This document shows, one piece after another, positions 53,401-61,571 of a DNA stretch of 64,000 bases. Position numbers and translations under genes: made by a program. Positions within the stretch are counted from its first letter, which is position 1. Each line of letters starts with the position of its first letter. The notes beneath the pieces were generated by a model. That model was not told the DNA's origin. It saw only the letters and a program-made list of their open reading frames with translations, and did not search any database. Source of the DNA: an uncultured Bacteroides sp. (lineage in GTDB: Bacteria > Bacteroidota > Bacteroidia > Bacteroidales > Bacteroidaceae); the NCBI RefSeq assembly GCF_963678845.1, contig NZ_OY787464.1, positions 868,001 to 932,000 of the forward strand, written 5' to 3'.

Positions 53401-53408
53401 TATATTTG
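53401..53408 (+). promoter_or_regulatory. Promoter -7 element of the KilA-N gene
   Basis: TATATTTG is a perfect TAnnTTTG match, 76 nt before the start codon at 53485. Confidence 0.5.
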
Positions 53409-53484
53409 TAAGTCTTCGAATAAAATGGAACAATCAAATAAATTCTAAAGGGTTTATTTTAATTAGTAAAAGAACAAACAAAGA

Positions 53485-54303
53485 ATGGCAAAGACTAATA
53501 ATCTAACAGTGAAAGATACCGCTATAAAAACAATGTCTGCCAATGGCATTGATTATATTAGCATCACAGATATAGCAAAACAAAAAAATCCAATCGAGCC
53601 CAAAGATGTAGTAAAAAACTGGATGCGTTCAAAAAACACTCTTGAATATCTTGGATTATGGGAACGCTTAAACAATCCCAATTTTAAAGGGGTCGAATTC
53701 GACCCCCTTTTAGCAGAAGCAGGAAGCAATTCTTTTACTCTGAGTCCTTCTCGTTGGATTGAAAAAACAGGAGCAATTGGTATTATTACAAAAAATGGAG
53801 CTTCCGGTGGTACGTATGCCCAGAAAGACATCGCATTCAAATTTGCAAGTTGGGTGTCTGTTGAATTTGAACTTTATTTAGTAAAAGAATTCCAACGTTT
53901 AAAAGAAGAGGAACAAAAGCAGATAGGTTGGTCAGTTAAGCGTGAATTATCTAAGATAAATTATCATATCCATACAGATGCCATTAAACAGAACCTTATC
54001 CCAGACGAATTAACGGTGCAACAAATTAGCATCATTTATGCCAACGAAGCAGATGTTCTTAACATGGCTCTTTGGGGACTTACAGCTAAAGAATGGCGTG
54101 ATAAGAATCCTAAACTGAAAGGGAATATGAGAGATTATGCTAGTATTAATGAACTAATTTGTCTTTCAAATTTAGAGAATATTAATTCCGTATTAATTAA
54201 TGAAAGTGTGCTACAGTCTGAAAGATTACTTAAACTCAATAAAATAGCAATTCAACAAATGATAATATTGAATGATATTGAGAATAAAAAATATCTAAAA
54301 TAA
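53485..54303 (+). CDS. KilA-N domain protein
   Basis: A 272-residue protein. Residues ~15-140 are a KilA-N DNA-binding domain: YISITDIAKQKNPIEPKDVVKNWMRSKNTLEYLGLWE at the start and GASGGTYAQKDIAFKFASWVSVEFELYLVKEFQRL at the end, both family hallmarks. KilA-N proteins come mostly from phages and mobile elements, often with a second regulatory or nuclease domain. The C-terminal half (about 150-272) is helical and unassigned. It is on the same island as the VirE and HU genes and has its own promoter. Confidence 0.85.
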   Translation: MAKTNNLTVKDTAIKTMSANGIDYISITDIAKQKNPIEPKDVVKNWMRSKNTLEYLGLWERLNNPNFKGVEFDPLLAEAGSNSFTLSPSRWIEKTGAIGIITKNGASGGTYAQKDIAFKFASWVSVEFELYLVKEFQRLKEEEQKQIGWSVKRELSKINYHIHTDAIKQNLIPDELTVQQISIIYANEADVLNMALWGLTAKEWRDKNPKLKGNMRDYASINELICLSNLENINSVLINESVLQSERLLKLNKIAIQQMIILNDIENKKYLK

Positions 54304-54779
54304 AATGAACCTGGGGAAATAAACTTTTATTAATAGGTGGCTCAAATGTAGTATTTAAATTAATGATATTTCATGATTATATTAAGCCTTCTAACAATTC
54401 TTTCTCTTCTGAAAAACATGACGAGTTATTGACTGATTTAATCAAAACAATGAGAGAAGATTTATTCTTATCTTCAAAAATCAATAAGGATTATCCTATT
54501 ATACATTTGACAGGAAAAAATAGAACTAAAAATAAATATGGACGAAAGCAGCAGAAACGCTTGAAGATCTGCGTTCGCTTCCAGCAGCTAATTGCCACGA
54601 ACTAAGGAGTGATAGAAAAAGAAAAGTTGGCAGTAGATATTTCAGTTAATTACAGACTAATTTTTGACTCTGCCAAAATCTCATTTCTCATAAAGAAGAT
54701 AGTTAGTGGACTAAAATGGATTTTAATAACAGAGATCGAAATTATTACTATTGAAGACTATCATTAATAAAATATAATT
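54304..54779. other. Decayed region between KilA-N and HigA-like genes
   Basis: This interval has no intact gene. Its second half contains the remains of a HigB/RelE-type toxin, listed separately. The first half holds an 80-codon open frame from 54363 without recognisable features, which runs into the toxin remnant in the wrong frame. Confidence 0.5.
54539..54767 (+). pseudogene. HigB/RelE-type toxin remnant (frameshifted)
   Basis: Frame one from 54539 reads WTKAAETLEDLRSLPAAN followed by CHEL. A +1 shift in the A-rich run near 54614-54627 then gives LAVDISVNYRLIFDSAKI...ITEIEIITIEDYH, ending in TAA at 54767. Together these match the C-terminal two thirds of a HigB-type toxin of Bacteroidetes. 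The N-terminal part is missing or scrambled (stops precede 54539). The order toxin then antitoxin, with a 12-nt gap, is the hig arrangement. The toxin cannot be functional as read. Confidence 0.7.
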
Positions 54780-55046
54780 ATGAATGCAAATTTAATTTTG
54801 GCTAAAGAGTTGTTATCTCCTCCGGGAGACACAATTCAAGAGACTATTGATGCAATGGGAATGCGCCAAAACGAACTGGCTGAACGCATGGGTAAAACAG
54901 AAAGTAAGATTAATGATATTATTAAAGGAAAAGAGCCCATTTCTGTAGATACTGCATTAAAATTAGAACTAGTTTTAGGTATCCCAGCTAAATTCTGGCT
55001 TACCAGAGAAACGAATTATCGGGAAGAACTGGCACGCATTGAGTAA
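54780..55046 (+). CDS. HigA-like antitoxin, probably truncated
   Basis: An 88-residue XRE-type helix-turn-helix protein: GDTIQETIDAMGMRQNELAERMGKTESKINDIIKGKEPIS, then the HigA-family LELVLGIPAKFWLTRETNYREELARIE. Some relatives continue for another 200-300 residues into an ImmA/IrrE-like peptidase domain. Here a stop codon interrupts, and about 10 nt later the DNA reads GIDIHPSFVVELSHH, which looks like the end of such a domain. So the gene was probably shortened by deletion. The toxin partner upstream is broken. The remaining HTH may still fold. Confidence 0.65.
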   Translation: MNANLILAKELLSPPGDTIQETIDAMGMRQNELAERMGKTESKINDIIKGKEPISVDTALKLELVLGIPAKFWLTRETNYREELARIE

Positions 55047-55110
55047 CAGGAATAGACATTCACCCTTCTTTTGTAGTAGAATTATCTCATCACTGTTGAG
55101 ACAATTACAA
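55047..55110 (+). pseudogene. Remnant of an ImmA/IrrE-like C-terminal end
   Basis: One frame reads GIDIHPSFVVELSHH before a stop, resembling the last strand/helix of ImmA/IrrE-type domains fused to HigA antitoxins. It supports an internal deletion in the antitoxin gene. The stretch is very short, so this is tentative. Confidence 0.3.
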
Positions 55111-55140
55111 TAATATGATGTCACCAAAGAATACTCCGTT

Positions 55141-55557
55141 TTAAAACGACTTATTCCAAAGAGGCAATCGCCCATAAATATCATAATGCCTCTGCAATAA
55201 AATAGCTTCCACAAATGCCGGCAGATCAGGGTGTTTTTTATCAAAGGTTACATACCAGTATATATCAAGCGCATCAGCACCAAGTTTAGTAATCATGCTC
55301 TTAAAGAATGAATCTCTTTTAATCCCTTCTTTTTTATAGTTGATGCACTGGTTTAGCATTGGGCCATTAAAAGTTCCATCTTGTTCAAGCTTACCCGACT
55401 TACCAATATAAACCAGCTCTATATGCCCCCTCACTAAAGCATAAACACAATAAACACCTGGTTCATCAGGAATATCCTTTGCCACCTCTTCCATACTATT
55501 TCCTTTCATAAAGAAAAAATGTCCGTTGTTCTGATATTTTTCTAATTGGTCAAACAT
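55141..55557 (-). CDS. GIY-YIG nuclease-like protein
   Basis: From the ATG at 55557 (MFDQLEKYQ) this encodes 138 residues. The GIY-YIG core is visible: GVYCVYAL for the first strand, LVYIGKSGKL for the second, and the metal-binding Glu in FVEAILLQRHYDIYGRLP. The N-terminal HFFFMKGNSMEEVAKDIPDEPG is typical of a small Bacteroidetes family with this domain. Biological role unknown; GIY-YIG proteins cut DNA. The same frame is open upstream into a TonB-like fragment, giving a chimeric ORF to 55914, which I regard as accidental fusion. It follows the TPR gene on the same strand. Confidence 0.6.
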   Translation of the reverse strand: MFDQLEKYQNNGHFFFMKGNSMEEVAKDIPDEPGVYCVYALVRGHIELVYIGKSGKLEQDGTFNGPMLNQCINYKKEGIKRDSFFKSMITKLGADALDIYWYVTFDKKHPDLPAFVEAILLQRHYDIYGRLPLWNKSF

Positions 55558-55925
55558 AAAATCTGATTTTAGATATAACAAAAAAATTATTGGTAATTTG
55601 CTTACTATCCTAAAAGCTTCTTTGTAACAGTAAGGATCAAGAGAACGAAATACTCTAACCTCTTTCACTTTTCCTTCTTCAGAAACGCTAAAACAAATAT
55701 ATACCTTCCCTTCTGCATGGGATTCTTTAGGGTATACCAGTTTTTTATAGATAAACTCGTTTAAAGCGAATTCTCCTCCCGGATATTCTGGCATTTTATC
55801 AATAAAAATAACCCAAGTAGTATCATTTACTTGTTTGATCTCATTTAGCTGTGAACAAGATGTATTTGCTCCTGCACCAGTGATGCAAATTGATAAGAAT
55901 GTTAGAGTTAACAAGTATTTCTCAT
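55558..55925 (-). pseudogene. TonB C-terminal domain protein fragment
   Basis: The frame encodes a signal-peptide-like start (LLTLTFLSICITGAGA) and a TonB C-terminal region (MPEYPGGEFALNEFIYKKLVYP...GKVYICFSVSEEGKVKEVRVFRS). It stops resembling TonB after VSKLPI, about 25 residues short of the normal end. The natural ATG at 55925 is out of frame by one base: adding one A would give MRKYLLTLTF. So the gene seems broken at both ends and joined to the next ORF. Confidence 0.6.
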
Positions 55926-55943
55926 AGAATTCTAATATCTGTT

Positions 55944-58316
55944 TTACGAGAATGGATGAGTACTAAGCTTGCAATCAATCTTCAATTCTTTTTGCTCAAT
56001 CGCTTTCTTGAATATTTCTACACCTTCTGTTTTTGGAGCGAAAAAGATTTTTTTTACATATTTTGTAATAGGCTGATATTCTATGAACATTTGTGCATAA
56101 TCAGGTGTAAATTTTATCTCATTAGATTTATCTTTCAAATCTTTTATATCAAAGATCCGGCATTCTTGTTCTTCTTTATATGCTACATGTTTAACTAAAT
56201 AACGCAATGGTAGGAGCAATTCACAAATAATATTTTTATCTAAATCCTTACCAGTCTTAATACTCTTATCTAATTTATTAAGTTGATTAGTTACCTTACT
56301 TTTTATTTTATTTATTTCTTTATTATATGTACTAATTTCATCTGATGAAACACCAATATTTTCTCTATAGAATGAGTATTCTTCTTTATGCCCTAATGAG
56401 ATAACTTTATGTGTTTTTGGATCAACATAAATGCATCGATATAACGCATATTTTTGAGTTCGCTCATCCTTAACGTTTGCATTTTCTTTATCATTGTCTT
56501 TTAAAAAACAATTAGACAATAGGCCAATATCCATTTTTTCGTTAAAGAAGTCTTTATTTAAGACTAAACTGATGCCAGTTGCCTCTTTATCTGATTCCTT
56601 ACCGTAAAGTCTGAATTGATTTAAACTTTCATGGTTAAATGTAAAACAACCAATAAAGGCTTGATAATCATGTTTAGGCTCTCCCCTTTGAGACTCTTCT
56701 TTTTTATGTTTTTCTGATTCTTCTAGCTTAAAATATTTAAGAAGCGTTTCACCTTCTTGTGGATCATTAGCTGTTATTGTTGAATTAAGTCTAAATTTAG
56801 AACTCTTGAAAAGTAACTGTGCTGCAGTTGCTTTTTTGGTATAGTGCGAAGCCGTAGTTTCATTTTTTACATATAATAATGCTATTGACTTTAAAATATT
56901 GATATATATTTTTTTATACTCGTTCTTTTCTTTTACAAAATTTGTTGTTTCTTTAAAGAAGGGATCAAAATTGATTATGTAAGAAAATACATTTTCACTT
57001 TTTTTTACTTCATTAAATTTTGTCAAAAAATCTAAGGCGCTCGTTTTTCCCTTCATAAAAGAAATAGCAGAGTCTGCCCATTTTTCTAGTAAACAATAGG
57101 CTAAACCTCTATTATTATAAGCATTTGTATTCTGAGAATCTAATTTAATGGCTTTATTGTAATCATTAATAGCTTCATTGTATTTACTTAGATTATAAAA
57201 TGTATTTCCTCTATTATTGTAAGCAACTGAGTGATCTGGTTTAATTTTAATTATTCTGTTGTAATCTAATATAGCTAATTCAGGCTTGTTTATTAAATTA
57301 TATATGTTACCTCTGTTGTTGTATGCTGAAACATTATCAGGTTCAAATTTCACAACTTTGTCTAAATCCTTTATTCCTTTTTCATATTGTTCTGTATATG
57401 CATACAAAATACTTCTATTATTGTAAGCACTAATATATTCTGGATTTATTTCAATAGTCCTGCTATAATCTTCAATTGCATTTTTATACTGCTTTAATTT
57501 ATGAAAAAGGCATCCTCTATTGTAATATGCTTTTTCAGAATTAGGGTTTAGCTTTATAACTTTATTAAAATCCTGAATAGCTTTATCATATTCTTCTATT
57601 CGATAAAAGGCAAGCCCTCTATTAAGATAAGCTTCAGGGATATCTGGATCAATTTCTATTGCTCTAATAAAATCTGGTATTGCTTTGTGGGGGTCATTTA
57701 ACAAAGTTAGCCCTCTATTGATAAAGGCATTTGAATAATGAGGATTTATTTTTATAGCCTCAGCATAATCTAATAAAGCTTTATCATATTGATTGCTTTC
57801 TCTATAAATGTTGCCTCTATTAAAATACGCTTTAAAATTATCAGGATTTAATTCTATAGATTTTGTATAATCCAAAACCGCTCTATCATATTGCTTTAAT
57901 TTATAAAACGAACAACCTTTGCTATAATAAGCATCTGCATAATCTGGCTCTAATTCAATTGCTTTATTGAAATCTTTAACAGCTTTATCATATTCCTGTA
58001 TCTCATGAAAAGTATTTCCTCTATTACAATATGCTTTTACATAATCTGGCTCTAATTCAATTGCTTTGGTGTAATCCAGAATTGCTTTATCATATAGCTT
58101 TTGATAATAAAAAACATTACCTCTATTATTATATGCAGGAGCTAAATTAGGCTCTAATTCTATAACTTTATTATAATTTGTAATTACTTTATCATATCTT
58201 TCTAACGTTAAATAAATATTTCCTCTATCAAAATAAGCATCTGCATCCTCTGGATTCTTCTCAATAATTTTCGATAACCTCTCAATTTTCTCTTCAAGTT
58301 TTAATTCTTCTTCCAT
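55944..58316 (-). CDS. 12-TPR protein with DUF2971-like C-terminal domain
   Basis: A 790-residue cytosolic protein with no signal peptide. Residues ~20-420 are twelve consecutive tetratricopeptide repeats with the consensus AYxNRGxxxxxxxxYDKAIxDYxKAI. A helical linker (420-485) leads to a domain starting at ASHYTKK (His near 490). It then shows LNSTITANDPQEGETLL, CFTFNHESLNQFRLYGK, EATGISLVLN and EEQECRIFDI. This order fits the DUF2971 family. The His-Tyr at the start and Glu-rich EEQE later recall ADP-ribosyltransferase-like folds, but that is speculation. A 101-residue gene lies 26 nt upstream and may be co-transcribed. A sensor-effector role is possible. Confidence 0.7.
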   Translation of the reverse strand: MEEELKLEEKIERLSKIIEKNPEDADAYFDRGNIYLTLERYDKVITNYNKVIELEPNLAPAYNNRGNVFYYQKLYDKAILDYTKAIELEPDYVKAYCNRGNTFHEIQEYDKAVKDFNKAIELEPDYADAYYSKGCSFYKLKQYDRAVLDYTKSIELNPDNFKAYFNRGNIYRESNQYDKALLDYAEAIKINPHYSNAFINRGLTLLNDPHKAIPDFIRAIEIDPDIPEAYLNRGLAFYRIEEYDKAIQDFNKVIKLNPNSEKAYYNRGCLFHKLKQYKNAIEDYSRTIEINPEYISAYNNRSILYAYTEQYEKGIKDLDKVVKFEPDNVSAYNNRGNIYNLINKPELAILDYNRIIKIKPDHSVAYNNRGNTFYNLSKYNEAINDYNKAIKLDSQNTNAYNNRGLAYCLLEKWADSAISFMKGKTSALDFLTKFNEVKKSENVFSYIINFDPFFKETTNFVKEKNEYKKIYINILKSIALLYVKNETTASHYTKKATAAQLLFKSSKFRLNSTITANDPQEGETLLKYFKLEESEKHKKEESQRGEPKHDYQAFIGCFTFNHESLNQFRLYGKESDKEATGISLVLNKDFFNEKMDIGLLSNCFLKDNDKENANVKDERTQKYALYRCIYVDPKTHKVISLGHKEEYSFYRENIGVSSDEISTYNKEINKIKSKVTNQLNKLDKSIKTGKDLDKNIICELLLPLRYLVKHVAYKEEQECRIFDIKDLKDKSNEIKFTPDYAQMFIEYQPITKYVKKIFFAPKTEGVEIFKKAIEQKELKIDCKLSTHPFS

Positions 58317-58342
58317 ATCTTAATGTGTGTTCTGCGTTACTT

Positions 58343-58648
58343 TTAAATGAATGCCGGAGCATCCAACTCTTCCTTACCAATTATCCCCGTTAACAAGCCC
58401 TTAATCAAATCTATTTTTTCTCTACTTAGTCCAAGATCAGTAACCGAAATCTTAAAATCACCATTCTTTATATGATTCTTTAATAGCCTGATAACGGCTG
58501 CATATTCGACTTTTTCGCCGGATTTTGCACCTTGTTGCCCAACAGCCACTAATTGAAATAACGTGTTCGCTCTTAAAGCTTCACTTGTCAAATGCCCTAA
58601 ACGATCTGAGATAGCAATTAATTCATCTTTAATCAGTAAGTTTTCCAT
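58343..58648 (-). CDS. Small protein of unknown function upstream of the TPR gene
   Basis: A 101-residue, mostly helical protein without signal peptide or membrane segment. I do not recognise it. It has two parts: a Leu/Ala-rich helical region (IAISDRLGHLTSEALRANTLFQLVAVGQQGAKSG) and a second region (LIKGLLTGIIGKEELDAPAFI). The stop lies 26 nt before the TPR gene, on the same strand, so a shared transcript is likely. Confidence 0.6.
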   Translation of the reverse strand: MENLLIKDELIAISDRLGHLTSEALRANTLFQLVAVGQQGAKSGEKVEYAAVIRLLKNHIKNGDFKISVTDLGLSREKIDLIKGLLTGIIGKEELDAPAFI

Positions 58649-58717
58649 AATAGCAGCGTTTTTTATTAATATCCAATATTGATTAGCCTTATTGTACAGG
58701 TAAAAGTTTAATTCTCT

Positions 58718-59164
58718 CTATAGCCAACTAGCAACTCCACCATGATGCGAGCATGTTCCTCTTCGGCTTTGGCTAAAGCTATATGATCCATCTCGGCATA
58801 AGGCTGTTGCCCCTGCAGGTGAAGATTCATAACGAGTAGGAGACTGAATCCTATTTCCTCTGGAATTAGTATAATGCTTAACATAAGTCCTCGCTGTGTT
58901 GCCTGAATAACTAATTTTATGCTTTGTGAGGTATTTGGTAGATACATATCCGATTTTCCCATCGTAACGGATTGGAATCCATTTACAGTTGCAATCCTCA
59001 TCAATGGTGACGGAAGTACCTTGAGGAATAACCATTATAACATGAGAAGCCTTATTGGGAGCTGTGCGTAAATTAAGGTCTACAGTGGCATATTTTACGC
59101 TACTTTGAGCATTTATAGTTAATACAAAAACAAGCTGGATAAATAAAAATACAATTTTCTTCAT
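58718..59164 (-). CDS. Secreted SH3-domain protein with DUF3761-like tail
   Basis: A 148-residue protein. A signal peptide (FLFIQLVFVLTINAQ) is followed by a bacterial SH3 domain (VKYATVDLNLRTAPNKASHVI...GYVSTKYLTKH). The C-terminal Cys-containing region PAGATALCRDGSYSFSQSRRGTCSHHGGVASWL matches the DUF3761 family. Bacterial SH3 domains bind cell-wall or protein ligands in the envelope. The role is unknown. Confidence 0.8.
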   Translation of the reverse strand: MKKIVFLFIQLVFVLTINAQSSVKYATVDLNLRTAPNKASHVIMVIPQGTSVTIDEDCNCKWIPIRYDGKIGYVSTKYLTKHKISYSGNTARTYVKHYTNSRGNRIQSPTRYESSPAGATALCRDGSYSFSQSRRGTCSHHGGVASWL

Positions 59165-59229
59165 CTATTTAGATTTTATTAATTGAATGGTAATGAGGGC
59201 GCTTAACGAACCTTTTCATTAGCGGTTTA

Positions 59230-59889
59230 TTATTTTATTTTTTCAAAATATTCTGTTTTTAATATTCCGTTTTCTTCATCTTTATATCTCACTAACATTC
59301 TTCCATTATAAATTAATATTTTGTTTGTTCCAAGCTGTTGATAAACTAAGTCCTTGAAGTTTGAATCAATTTTTATGCTTATTAGTGTAGATATTTTTTC
59401 TTTCTTTGGAATAACCTTTATTGTACGGCCTTTTATTGGAAAGAAGATGCTATCGGCTATTTGTCCCTTGTATTGAAATTCTCCAATTGAGTCAGATACA
59501 AAACTGCTTTTAATTCCATTTTGAAAAATGTCAACTTGAAGTCCTGAAATGCCTTTAAAATATTCCTCTATGCTAATTAAATTATCAGAACTCTTTTTAT
59601 TTATATACTCAAAGACGTTTGTAACTTTAATTGTGTCAGGGATAAAGTCAGGTGTTAAAACCAAATAATTAGGTTCGATTTTCCACTTTCCCTTTGTTGA
59701 CATTTTCTCTGTGTCATCAACATATTCAAATGTATATGTGCTATCCGGCCTCAATTCTATCAGGTTTTGGAAATGACATCTCCAATACATATCATAACAA
59801 AGCCGATATTTACCAAAGTCAAGTTGCTGGCTATATATCGCTGTTGTCGAAAGCAAGGTTGCTATAAAATATAATATTCGCTTCTTCAT
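59230..59889 (-). CDS. Secreted protein of unknown function
   Basis: A 219-residue protein with a signal peptide ending near SQQ. The early region (FGKYRLCYDMYWRCHFQNLIELRPDSTYTFEYV...GKWKIEPNYLVLTP) resembles lipocalin-like beta proteins, and the second half has a carboxypeptidase-regulatory-like pattern (LQVDIFQNGIKSSFVSDSIGEFQYKG). No catalytic motif is visible. Its role is unknown. Confidence 0.6.
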   Translation of the reverse strand: MKKRILYFIATLLSTTAIYSQQLDFGKYRLCYDMYWRCHFQNLIELRPDSTYTFEYVDDTEKMSTKGKWKIEPNYLVLTPDFIPDTIKVTNVFEYINKKSSDNLISIEEYFKGISGLQVDIFQNGIKSSFVSDSIGEFQYKGQIADSIFFPIKGRTIKVIPKKEKISTLISIKIDSNFKDLVYQQLGTNKILIYNGRMLVRYKDEENGILKTEYFEKIK

Positions 59890-59918
59890 TTTCTTTGATA
59901 CCCCCTAAAATATATCCT

Positions 59919-60047
59919 TCATATCAGTAAATACCTGCATCCTTCTGAGTGGTATTTTGAACCTGTCCTTGTTACATAAACAGTCTGAGCTATTATGCTT
60001 ACAGTAGTAAGGATGAAGGCTAGAAATATGATTGACGTCTTTTTCAT
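59919..60047 (-). pseudogene. Truncated small secreted Cys protein
   Basis: A 42-codon ORF: a clear signal peptide (MKKTSIIFLAFILTTVSIIAQ), then TVYVTRTGSKYHSEGCRYLLI and a stop. In Bacteroidetes proteins with the YHxxxCRYL motif the chain continues about 25 residues to a PCxxC pair, which is absent here. The gene therefore looks cut short. Confidence 0.5.
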
Positions 60048-60077
60048 AGTATTTAGATTTGATTTATTTAGATTCTT

Positions 60078-60851
60078 TTATCCCTCTTGTGGTTCATTCT
60101 CTTCTGTTTGCATTGTATTATATATTTCTAGAACCTTAGTCACTATTCTCTTACGCTCAGTTTCAATGGTTTCTAAGTATTCAAATCTAGTTAGTAAAAG
60201 TCCATATTCTGGTAATGTTTTCCAACTATCAATTCGGGCTTTTATATTTATATTTCTAGATGGAATCATTTCGCATTCGAATTTTTCCAAAAGTTCATTT
60301 TTATGTTCTGTATCAGTGCAAACCCTTAATTTCTCTAAAGAAGTATTCATCTGATTTACGCAAACATTTAGATCTTCTAATGTTACAGTAAATTCTCCTC
60401 TATGCCGAAATCTAAGGTAAGTATCAATTGCTTCAATAAAGTTGAAATAAGCTGTTGTTAATTGCTTATCGCTTAGTGCATATCCTTTTATATGCCGTGT
60501 TCTTGCTATTCCAAGAGCTTCTTGTTCTTCCACTGTCAAATTTATTTGCTCAATATTACCTTTTAGTCCGTTTAATATATTATCGCTATCATTAACTTTC
60601 CCTTCTAATTCTTCAATAAGATTTTGAGCATCCTTTAACTCATTTCGTACTTGCATAGAATTAAATATCTGAAATCCAACAATGAACGTAGCACATACTC
60701 CTATAAACGTAGCTATTGTACCAATAAAAGAATCATTTGAGAATTCGAACGGTTCAAGTCTAAGCCAAAATAAGAAAAATGTAACAATTGAAATTAATAA
60801 GGCTCCACCAGCTATCGAATACAGGCATTTATGAGAATGCTTTTCTTTCAT
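60078..60851 (-). CDS. Membrane protein with coiled coil, unknown function
   Basis: A 257-residue protein. Two hydrophobic segments at about residues 11-28 and 41-60 are followed by a coiled coil (about 65-115: MQVRNELKDAQNLIEELEGKVNDSDNILNGLKGNIEQINLTVEEQEALG). A helical C-terminal domain (about 120-257) contains YFNFIEAIDTYLRFRHRG. No known family is recognised. It is downstream of a 3-TM gene and a zinc-ribbon gene in the same direction. Confidence 0.6.
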   Translation of the reverse strand: MKEKHSHKCLYSIAGGALLISIVTFFLFWLRLEPFEFSNDSFIGTIATFIGVCATFIVGFQIFNSMQVRNELKDAQNLIEELEGKVNDSDNILNGLKGNIEQINLTVEEQEALGIARTRHIKGYALSDKQLTTAYFNFIEAIDTYLRFRHRGEFTVTLEDLNVCVNQMNTSLEKLRVCTDTEHKNELLEKFECEMIPSRNINIKARIDSWKTLPEYGLLLTRFEYLETIETERKRIVTKVLEIYNTMQTEENEPQEG

Positions 60852-60875
60852 TTTTAAGTGCTTTAATAAGTGCTT

Positions 60876-61292
60876 CTATAAATTCATTTCAGAAACAAAG
60901 TATGCTATAAGTAAAATTGTAATAATGAGTAAAATCGCAATTTTAGTGATAAATAATTTGAAAACGATTTTCTCTATTTTTTCATTTGTAATAAAATAAT
61001 TACGTTCAATTTTTTCTTGCTTTTCTTTATTGTTTTCATCTCTATAATGCGTTCTATATGATTTTTCGATTTTTCTAGTTTGTATTGCTGAATAGGAGTA
61101 TTGAGATATATCCACACAGAAATATATAATAATGAGAATTATTGATATAGAAGGCAATATTATAAAGGTTGCCTTCTTGTCTGTGTTGCTATAAATTATC
61201 CCCCAAGATATAGCACCTAAAGCAAATACTATCTGCCTGCATACATTTGAACACGCAACAGACTGTTTTTCAATAATATCTTTGTTACTCAC
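60876..61292 (-). CDS. Three-TM membrane protein, unknown function
   Basis: A 138-residue protein with hydrophobic segments at about residues 18-35, 42-60 and 112-133. A highly charged stretch in the middle (about 72-108, rich in Lys, Glu, Arg) is probably cytoplasmic. The family is not recognised. Its start codon overlaps the stop of the zinc-ribbon gene by 4 nt, so expression is coupled. Confidence 0.6.
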   Translation of the reverse strand: MSNKDIIEKQSVACSNVCRQIVFALGAISWGIIYSNTDKKATFIILPSISIILIIIYFCVDISQYSYSAIQTRKIEKSYRTHYRDENNKEKQEKIERNYFITNEKIEKIVFKLFITKIAILLIITILLIAYFVSEMNL

Positions 61293-61540
61293 CTTTTTTT
61301 GATGATTTTTATTCCTTCTTCTAGTATATCGTGGATTCTTCTATTATTCGTATTAAAGCCAATACAATCGCCAAAGACAACCCCACTTTGATTTAAATCA
61401 GACAGCGAATGAAGAGGTAAATCTTTTATATAACACATAGGGTTATTACATTCATACTCTTCTGATAAAGAGTTGTATTTCATTGGCCTTTTGCATTTTA
61501 TGCATAATGGAATATCCTTTTTTGAATTTTGCTTATCCAT
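61289..61540 (-). CDS. Small zinc-ribbon protein
   Basis: An 83-residue protein. CIKCKRPM and CNNPMC (Cys pairs at about residues 13-16 and 31-36) form a likely zinc ribbon. The C-terminal half (GVVFGDCIGFNTNNRRIHDILEEGIKIIKKR) is not recognised. It is coupled by a 4-nt overlap with the 3-TM gene and may act with it. Confidence 0.6.
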   Translation of the reverse strand: MDKQNSKKDIPLCIKCKRPMKYNSLSEEYECNNPMCYIKDLPLHSLSDLNQSGVVFGDCIGFNTNNRRIHDILEEGIKIIKKR

Positions 61541-61571
61541 AGTTTATTTTCGATTTAATGAATTATTCTCT

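Noticed and set aside
54363..54605. 80-codon open frame after the KilA-N gene
   Set aside because: Its last third is the toxin remnant read in the wrong frame, and the first part has no recognisable features.
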